Positions 55,805 through 64,000 of a DNA stretch of 64,000 nt are shown one piece after another. Source of the DNA: Zasmidium citrigriseum. Its lineage: Eukaryota > Ascomycota > Dothideomycetes > Mycosphaerellales > Mycosphaerellaceae. The position numbers and the translations under genes are program-made. Position 1 is the first letter of the stretch. Each line of letters begins with the position of its first letter. Where the stretch lies: NCBI GenBank assembly GCA_002786025.1, contig NHNW01000051.1:291102-355101 (forward strand), written 5' to 3'. The notes beneath the pieces are model-generated. The model did not search any database. It worked only from the letters and a program-made list of their open reading frames with translations, and was not told where the DNA came from.

Positions 55805-55829
55805 TTTCGTACCCCCGCGGGGTATAAAA
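55805..55829 (-). repeat. ~25-bp palindrome, copy 3
   Basis: TTTCGTACCC...GGGTATAAAA, that is the reverse orientation of copies 1 and 2. It lies just beyond the downstream end of the dead Gypsy pol region. Confidence 0.75.
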
Positions 55830-56149
55830 TACTAAAGGCTATAATTCTAGGTATAGGTATCGTTTTCTCAGCTATATTATATAGATAGGAAGTCGCGATT
55901 AGTCGTAATATCGTTATAAGGAAGGTACGTTAATATATCGATAGTAATATATACTAGACACTAATATACTTTCCCCTAGAGCTAGTAGTAATATACTTTA
56001 ACTACTAGCGTACTAGTAGTTAAAGCTTTCGAGGTTAATCCTTTAGTTGAAGTTAGAAAGAGAGAAAACAATTCTTCTTATATAGTAGTAGAGCGGGTAG
56101 TAGCGTTAGTCGCGGTTATTAAGATATCGTTATTACTATAGTAGTTTAA

Positions 56150-59100
56150 CAAAATTTAACCCGCTAGTTAGTCGTACCTTTAGTACCCTTCCCTTTCTTT
56201 AGAGCTTAGCCGTAGGAGGCTTAACTACGGATAAGCGATACCTAGCTTAGTAAACTATAAATCTTCTTCCTTAAGATTATTATCGTCTAGTTCGATCCCG
56301 TCTTCGGCTTTAAATAATCGCGGCTAGTTAGCTTTAGCTACCTCGGGGATAGTAATATCGTTATTATCTACTAATATATAGAATAGGTAGACTACTTTCT
56401 TAAGAAGATAGTAGGTAAAGGTCCTATCTATCTCGGTACTATCTAGTTCTTCTAATAGATAGGAGTATAGTCGCTCTAGCTTAGAGAAGCCGGTTATGTC
56501 TCTTTCCCTAATACGAAAGGGGCCCTTCTAGTAGAATAATAGCTTGTCGGACTTGTTGTACTTATCTTTAGCGCGATATATAAGAACCGTATCGCTAGGC
56601 TAAAATTCCTCGAAGCTAATATTGTTACGACTATCGTAGTACTGCTTTATAGTAGCCTTTATCCGCTTCTAACGAGCCTAAAGTTCCTTAAGTAATCCTT
56701 CTATTCGCTAAAGTTGCTTAGCGTAATACTATAGAAGTATCCCGTAGTTACGAACTACTCCCTAATCTCGGATAGTAGTAGTAGGGTATTCGACTTCGAT
56801 AGGTAGTACTACTTTATACCCGAATATAATAGTATAGGGGGATTAGCTAGTTCGACTATTAGTTATCGTCCGATCCGCCTAGGCGATAGTAGGAACCTAT
56901 TTCCTCCACCTAGTTAGGGTACTATTCGTAAGTTTAGTAAGAGTATCTAGTAATAGTCGATATCCGACTTTAACTTAGGTATTCGAATAGGGGTTGTATA
57001 GGGAAATACGAACTCTCTTAATACCTAGGCTAGTAAGTAAACGAGCTACTTTACTAGCGTACTACTTTGTATTATTAAGAATAATCTCTAGAGGGGTTCT
57101 ATATTAGTAGAAGATATCGGTATATAGCTAGTCGGCGATAATCCGGGTAGTTACCTTCTTTAAAGAATAGTTAATATACTTAACTTCGATCTATCTACTA
57201 AGTGCCTTCTTTACTATAAGTAGGCACCTATAGGTATTAATATAGATAGGATCCGTAGCCTATCTTTCGCTAACGAAGTTCTATATAGTTAGGCGGAGTT
57301 CGGCTAGGCGAGAGTATCTATTCCGGTAGTTATATAGACTATATAATCTAAAATGCTTAGAGTAAGATAGATATAGTCCTTCCTACTAGTACCTTTACTA
57401 AATTATATTAAACATAATGTCGGTGCTACGATAGCTATTCTTCTTATAGAAGGTATATAGGATCTAGTCTTATATATAGGGTTAGTCTATAATACGCTAT
57501 AATAGGGTATACTTATAAGGTTACTAGAATAAAATACCGCCCTAGACTATAAACTTCCTCGACTATAATACTAGCGTACGATATCTTTAATATATTATTC
57601 CTCGAGGGCGGCGACGCTTAGCTATAATCTAGGCTAGTTACTAGGAAGTCTCGTTATAATACTCTAGGTAATTAAGGATACTAGTATCCTTCTAAGGAGG
57701 ATTAGTTCGCTATACTAGGTATATAAGGTAGAAGTCGTCGTCGATTATAGCCTTAATATCCTCTTCCTCTACTAGCTCCTTATAATCTTAGTCCGTAGCT
57801 AGCTTACGAGATAGGCTATTAGGAGTAGAGTGTTTAGTTCTAGGCACGTATCGAACTTCGAAGGTAAATAGTCGAATCTAAGTAATCTATCTAGTAATAG
57901 CTATATTTAGTAGATCCGATAAAGCCTTATTAAGTTAGTATATTAGCGTATTAGTATCTACTTCTAAGATAAAGTAGATACTAAACAACTATAGCTTTAG
58001 CTTCTATAATACTTTTAGTACTCTAAGACATTCGCGCTTCCTAGTATTATACTTCTACTTAGGAGGACTAAAAAGGCTAGATTCGAATCGGACTAGATAT
58101 CGAACTTTATAGTTCTTCGGATCGTATTATATAAGGACTACTCTAAAACCTTTGCTAGAAGCATTAACTATAAGTACGATACCTCCTCCTTCCTTAGAGT
58201 AGTCGATTAACTTTAAAGCTAGAGCTTCGACGAGGAGACGGGCAATAGTATCCTTAGTATCCTAATACTTCTATTCCTAGACAAACTCTATATCTTTCTA
58301 TAGGAGTTAGAAGAGCGGCTTTCCTCGAATAGTAAGTTTAGGTACCTAGATCCGGAAGTATATAACTAGTCCTATCTAGATCCTAATATCCTTCTAGTAG
58401 GTAGGGGTAGGCTATTCTAGTATCTTTCGTACTCGTACTATATTAGGGTAGCGACTAAACTTATTAGTTATATAGCCTATAATCTTAACCTTCTTATAAA
58501 GAAGTTAGAGCTTCTTCCTAGCTATAGTATAACTAGTACGTTCTAGATCCGTAAGGACTTTATCGATTACTATAATATATTTAACGACGAATCTCCGTAG
58601 GCTAGGCTTAATATATTCCCTATTATAATCGGTCTTCGGGCCCTTAACGCTAATATTATCTAGAAAAGGCTAAGCTCGATAGAAGATATAAGCTATAAGT
58701 ACTTAAGTAATAGCTCTTACGAACTAAGCGACTAAGTTTGTAGCTCCTTATAGAAGAGTAGTCTATCGGAACAATCTAAGTAGTATATCGAAAGCTATAA
58801 TATCTCTATAGGATTTATATAGAGTAACCTAATTATATCTAGAGAAGATATCGATTAAGCTCGCTATCTTGTATCTAGTAAAGTCTTCTAAGAAGCTATT
58901 AGTATTAAGGGGTAAGTTAGTATCCCGAATAGTAACCTTATTAATCTTAATAGTAGTATTAATAAGACGATAGGTCCTCTCTAGCCTAGTAGACTTCTTC
59001 CTAACTAGGAAGTAGGGATTCTAATAGCTCGAGTAGCTAGATTCGATTGTCTATACTTTAAGCCTTTTACGAATTATACCTTTAACTATAGACCGAAGTA

Positions 59101-59700
59101 ATAGATTTAAACGGAAGGGCGGATATTACTATAGCGTATATAGTACCGTCTAAATATACTATAGTCTAATTACTTCTTCCTGAATTCGTCCTAAATACTT
59201 AAAGCTATAGGCTATAGTAGCTTCTCTATTATAGAGTATCTTATAGATTATTTCTAGTTCTAGAGGGAGTAAGTCTATACTAATCTCGATAGTATCTAGA
59301 CGTTCCTAGGTTAGCTAGCTTCCTTTAGGAATATTAGAAAACTTCTTAATTAGATATTTCCTATTAAACTTACTATTTCCTAGGGGAAGTATTACTTCGT
59401 AAGCTAGGTAGTCGTCTCGCTAGGTAAGGGATCCGCTAGGTTTCGAGCTATTAGTTCTCGAACTATCTTCCTTAATAGAGTAGACTTTCTTAGCTTTCCG
59501 TTTATATATAGTATATATATCGGCGGTTATACTAATAGGTAGGCGTATATAAGCCTATCTCCTTAATCTTCGAGCCGCTTTATTAATAGTTACGGCGAGG
59601 AGAATACCCTTAACATTATCGTCGTCTTAGTCTTTAATATAGAGAAATCTAGCCTTAGTAATATTAGGTAGTAATTCGGTAGTAGTAGTAACGTTAGGGT
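56150..59700 (-). pseudogene. Ty3/Gypsy retrotransposon RT-RNaseH-integrase, destroyed by RIP
   Basis: On the - strand the order is RT, RNase H, integrase, the Ty3/Gypsy order. RT (about 59.1-58.6 kb): YFLVRKKST, TYRLINTTIKINKVTI, YKIASLIDIFSRYNQVTL and, at 58679-58632, PFLDNISVKGPKTD, where Asn stands for the second catalytic Asp, a RIP-type change. RNase H (about 58.2-57.8 kb): VNASSKGF, RFESSLFSPPKQKY, FTFEVRYVPRTKHSTPNSLS. Integrase (about 57.3-56.6 kb): SLYNPYSNTQVKVGYRLLL, IVFGYKVVLPIEVEYP, then KGPFRI. All frames carry many TAG and TAA stops and no ATG remains, so the element is dead and could move only if supplied in trans. It is a fungal genomic repeat. Confidence 0.8.
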
Positions 59701-59803
59701 AAGAATTTTTAACTCCCCTCCCTCTTTTAAATACCGCGAACGCGGATATAGAAGGTAATAGGTGTAAGGAAGTCGCTCCTAGGGCGTAAATAGTAATATC
59801 CGA

Positions 59804-59827
59804 TTTCGTACCCTATAGGATATAAAA
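59804..59827 (-). repeat. ~25-bp palindrome, copy 4
   Basis: TTTCGTACCC...GGATATAAAA with one changed arm base. It lies between the protease and RT parts of the Gypsy element, a place where no LTR end is expected. Confidence 0.7.
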
Positions 59828-59989
59828 TCTAAATAGCTCGCTATCTCTACGGATCTTAGAGCGCGAGCCCTTTAAAGGATTCTCTAATCTATCTATATCG
59901 TCTAAGTCTATCTATTCCTTCTAGAAGATTATATATACTCCTACTATAATAGAGGAAGTTAGCGTAGGTAGCGAATTCCCTATAATTTT

Positions 59990-62950
59990 AGGGCTAGCCT
60001 AAGACTACGAAGGATATCGTCTATTCGCTTACACCTAGTTATAGTAGCTTAAATTCCTATAAAGTAAACGGAGTTCCCTCGCCTATCGGTAATAGTTCCC
60101 TCCTATATACTATTATCGTAGTTAACGCTAGTTAGCTAGACCTTTTAGTACTAGGGGCGTCCTAGGATAAATAGTATAGACAGGGAAACTAAGACTAAGA
60201 AATCCTAGAAGAAGGTAATACTATAAACTATAATCTTTAGGGCGCGAGTAACTCTACTAAACTAGTAAGGTCCGCTAGCGCCGCTTATATTAATGTTTAT
60301 ATTACCTATAATAGGGAGCCTAAGCTAGGAAGCTAGTTTATAGCTTATAATATAACCCTTAGATCCTTCGTTAATTAAAGTACGAACTATATACTCGATA
60401 TAGCTAACTATAGCTATTACCTAGGGGCTAGGAGCTAAGACTAAATCTATAGTAACACCGGAAAGATTAATTTTCGCGCTATCTTTATATAGCTTACTAG
60501 CCTCGGGCGGTCTAGAGAACCTTATATCTTCTTACGGAAGTTGAACGGCTATAGATATACGCTAGTTAGGTAAATTAACTTATACTATAGCGCTTATCTA
60601 TAGTGTCTCCCTATACTTCTTAAGCTCGTCTATAAACTTAGAGTTATTAAGGATTCGCTATAACTAGTACTTCGTAAAGGTAGCGTTATAAGTTATTATA
60701 TTACTAACGGTAATATTAAGAGGAGCATTTATTACTTACTTACTCTAGAATAGCTTATTATTTCTACTACTATAGGCGCGGACGTAATATAGAAATACTT
60801 TACTCTTAGGCTTACCTCGGTAGGCGGTAACTAGCGCGTTAAGGGGAGCGGTATTCTTAAATTTATCGTTACCCCTATCCGTTATAGATTCGTCTCGCTA
60901 GGAGCGATTCTAGTCTATAGTCTAAGTCTATGTTTAAGAATCCTTAGTTATATCCTTAACTCTAGGCTAAAGATCCGTCCTACGAAGTTAATCTTAGGAC
61001 TTAGGAAGGTTAGCGATAGGAGTATTATTAGCTCGGAGCTACCGAGTCTTAGCCGCTAAGGATTACTCGCGCTCTTTATTCTTAAGGATACCTATAGGGG
61101 CGAATCGTGTCTTCGGAGTAGGATTTACCTTCTCCTACGAGCAGGTAGTAGTATTAGAGTAGTAATCTCTATCTTATAAGTATTTAGGGGTAATATAGAA
61201 GGATCTATATTCGTACTAGTCGAAGGTATCCGTAGCTTCTTCGATAATCTTAGAGCGTTAGATATACTAGAAGGCGGGATCGTATAGTTCCTTAGCTTCG
61301 CTAACCCTAGCGAAGTAGACCTTTACCGACGATAACGTAGGTAGCGCTATAGAACTTAAAGTAGAGGTCCTAGTAATAGAGCTATTATTACTTCTCTATT
61401 TAGCTAGGAACTTATTAGCGTTAGTTCCTATAAAGGCGATCTTCTTGGTAGGCTACTCTATTTAAATAGCTAGTAATATACTATATAGCTTTAGCTTAGT
61501 TCTATCCTATCGCTAAGTTATAGACTTCGGGTTATAGCTACCCTTTAGTCCTAAGTACTACTTATTATCTAGTAGGTAGTAGTAGCTAGTATTAAGGAAT
61601 ATCTTAAATATCTCGTAGGTAGCGCTAGTATAACTAGGCTTACCGTAGTTCTAGTACTTATCGGCTATAGTAGGACCTATTAGAGGAGCTTTCCTCTACT
61701 ATATAGTAAAGACTCTAGTATTATACCTACTAGAGATATTTCTTATCTAATCCGTAGCTTAAGAGTTAAGTAGTATTACTCTACTTAGGTACTAGCGTTA
61801 TATTATAGCGATTTCTATACGATAAAGTCGATCGGTAAGTAAGCTAATCTTAGTATTATAAGAAGCCGGAGTAACATTCGAAATATAAGACAAGCTAATA
61901 TCTAATATAGGTTACCTATCTTCGATAGACTTCTATAGAGTCTTTATTTATATAGTCGTCTCCTTCTAGGCAAGGTTATACCCTTCGTTCCCTTCGATTA
62001 GGTATATAGCTTCGTTAAAGATCTTATCGAATTCCTAGAAACTATACTCGCGTAAAGGGTATAGGTTAAACTTCTAATATAGCTTTCGCTATAACTAATT
62101 AGGGAGCCCTTAGAGGAATAGTCGGGTACGGGAGTTATCTTCTATATCCGCCTTCTTAATCTTCTTACTTATAGTAATAAACTAGCGGTAGTAGCTAGAC
62201 AAGTTATCCCCTATAGAGCGATTAGTACTAGTAAGTTATTCTAGATACTAGCGGGTTCTAAGGAGTATAAAGGTATTAGTCTAGGCGAACTTACGAGTAA
62301 CCTCGATACGAAACTTCTTATAGTCTCTATCTTCGTACTCTAGAACTCGAGTTACACGTAGGCGAGTTAGTAGGTTAGTATTTAGTCGGAAGCGAGACAA
62401 CTTCTTAGTATCGGTTAAGTTAGGGTTATACTCGGTAATTAAGTTATTAAAACGATTAATAAAGGTAGAGATATTCTTCCTATCGAAGAGAGGATTCTCG
62501 CTAGAACCTAGTATAGGTATCTTAGGCCGTAAGTTAGGAAGAACTAAAGCTAGTTACTAAATAATAGCCTAAGGGTTAGCTTACTAAGCTAGGGTAGCAG
62601 AAGATCTAGTAGCCTAGCTATTTCCTCTACTAGTACTATTATTAGCATTAGCGTTAGTAGTAGGAGTAGCTATCTAGGAACGATAAGATCTTCTATAGGT
62701 AAGGAGTAAAGGGCGAGGGCCGGGAACTTTAGAAGTAGTACTTATACTCGCTCTAGTTAGTAACTATTCTAAGCTAGGGGTCTTAACTTCTTCGGAGCTA
62801 GAAGATCTATTAGTAGTAGATATCTTTAGCTTAGAAGGGCTAAGGTCTACTAGTAGGTTACGAAACTTAGGGTTAGCGTTAGGATCTTCCTATCTTAAAG
62901 GTTAATTAATAGGAGATTCTTCTCCTAACCTAGACTCTTATAGTAGCGAG
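59990..62950 (-). pseudogene. Gag and protease region of the dead Gypsy element
   Basis: Upstream of RT on the same strand. The protease part (about 60,420-60,150) reads EYIVRTLINEGSKGYIIS, LASQLRLPI and FFQDFLVLVSLSILFILGRP, the pattern of a retroviral-type aspartic protease in which the catalytic Asp is not seen (INEGS), consistent with mutation. Further upstream to about 62.9 kb the - strand has charged helical gag-like coding, with no Cys-His box recognised with certainty. Broken throughout by RIP-type stops. Confidence 0.55.
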
Positions 62951-63057
62951 CTACTTATAAGAGGTAACTTTAATCTACTTAAACTACTTCCTCGAGTAAA
63001 GTGTATAGTAGATAGTAGGTAATCCTAGGGCGTAGAGTCCGGAATCCTAGTATAGCC

Positions 63058-63082
63058 TTTTCGTACCCTATAGGGTATAAAA
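63058..63082 (-). repeat. ~25-bp palindrome, copy 5
   Basis: TTTTCGTACCCTA-TAGGGTATAAAA, near the upstream end of the Gypsy gag region. Copies 3 and 5 bracket the element over about 7.3 kb in equal orientation. Confidence 0.75.
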
Positions 63083-64000
63083 TTAAGAGGTAAAGGTTTA
63101 TTACTAGTTTAGTAACACGAGGGGTATAAGTTAGACACGAAAGCGTCCTTATTAATTAAAACAGACAGAAGTAATGTTTTTGTAAGGGTTTTATAACTTA
63201 GGTAATAATAAGACATAGCCTTAAGCTAAGTATAGTAATAGGGTGTAGATATAGATAGATAGGTATAAATTAAATAGTTTAAATAGCAAATATATAACGA
63301 AAAGCAAGGATATAGGTAGATGTAGTATAAAGTAATATATAAGGGTAGTGCTAGTTATAGTACGGGTATAGTACTAGTAACGAGTTCGCTATTACTAGAA
63401 GTATAAGGTACTAATTAATAGTAATTCTTTTTAGCGAGGTCTGGAGGTAAGGCTATATATTAATACTTCCTCGCCTAAGTATATAGGCCTAATAGCCGTT
63501 ACTATGTTAGGTAGCTACAATTTAGTTAGTAGCTTCGATCTAGAGAGACAAACCTTATTCTAGGGATCGTAGCCTCGCGAGTAGTTACCCCTTTCTAAGC
63601 TCCTACCTAGAACGACTCTTCTAAATACCTTATCCTATAGCGGTTTCGAATCTTAATAGTCCGAAGGTAGTTAAGTCGGGGCGTAATCTCGGCTATCTAT
63701 AGATAGTATCTAATTTTAATAAAGGAGAGCGTATTACTAAGGATAGTTATCGTATTCGCGAGAAGTAGCTATTAGGGTTTCTACTATACCTACTTCCGCC
63801 GAGTAGTAAAGCACGATGTTACCCTTCCGAGTTCTAGTCGTTCCTAGGATTTATATATTCGTATATTCGAGCTTCGCCTATTAGATACGTCTACCTAATA
63901 ATATAATCTCTAGTATTCCGTTTATGCCTATTTCGTTTAACTAACTATAGACTCGAGCCTATTTCTATAGCTAAACTATTATATCTATTATTCCGTATTA

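Larger units (their letters stand above)
47420..64000. mobile_element. RIP-saturated repeat block 2, reaching the right edge
   Basis: From about 47.4 kb to the end, CA and TG are nearly gone and TAG, CTA and TTA abound, as in block 1. The block contains a dead Ty3/Gypsy element on the - strand (about 62.9-56.1 kb), a gag-like ruin on the + strand near 47.6-48.3 kb, two diverged tandem-like segments at 53.4-55.2 kb, and five copies of a ~25-bp palindrome. Stretches at 49.3-52.7 kb and 52.7-55.8 kb read best on the - strand but are unidentified. 63.1-64.0 kb has no readable coding. It is a nest of several elements rather than one; individual ends could not be set. Confidence 0.85.

Noticed and set aside
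55805..63082. Palindromes as LTR ends of the Gypsy element
   Set aside because: Flanks of copies 3 and 5 do not look alike, and copy 4 lies inside the polyprotein region, so an LTR reading is not supported by eye.

Overview
The window is nuclear DNA of a filamentous ascomycete, most likely a dothideomycete of the Mycosphaerellaceae type. Genes have short GT-AG introns (about 47-76 bp), there is a HOOK/HookA homologue, a fungal two-repeat Myb protein, F-box genes and small secreted Cys proteins. Two large blocks have lost almost all CA/TG dinucleotides, the mark of repeat-induced point mutation (RIP). The species cannot be named from sequence alone.

Layout. 1-15 kb is gene-dense: a glycine-zipper/LEA-like gene (cut by the left edge), a mitochondrial thioredoxin-like gene, and four copies of a two-gene module. 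Each module has a Cys-rich putative zinc-binding gene (about 300-360 aa) followed, on the same strand, by an F-box-like gene, which in three copies has a long acidic tail. Module 1 is inverted (4589 to 1952); modules 2-4 run in tandem (6203-8891, 9325-11481, 12046-14608). I do not recognise either family as a named domain; this pairing is the strongest candidate here for an undescribed system. 15.9-17.8 kb holds two divergent small secreted proteins with matching four-Cys spacing, next to a RIP block.

17.9-28.3 kb is a RIP-saturated block with a broken DUF6589-like reading frame on the + strand and a broken RecQ-like helicase on the - strand. 28.5-47.4 kb is normal again: a membrane-anchored proprotein-like gene, an ABM-domain protein, a 10-exon MFS transporter of the allantoate/pantothenate type, two F-box/LRR paralogues, HookA, a Myb/SANT regulator and tubulin-folding cofactor B. 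A gene-poor 3.3 kb GC-rich divergent spacer separates the last two. From 47.4 kb to the end is a second RIP block with a dead Ty3/Gypsy element (protease, reverse transcriptase, RNase H and integrase readable on the - strand), other unidentified remnants, and a recurrent ~25-bp palindrome seen five times.

Exon boundaries were derived by hand from GT/AG sites, reading-frame continuity and paralogue alignment. Functions rest on motif recognition, not on database searches.
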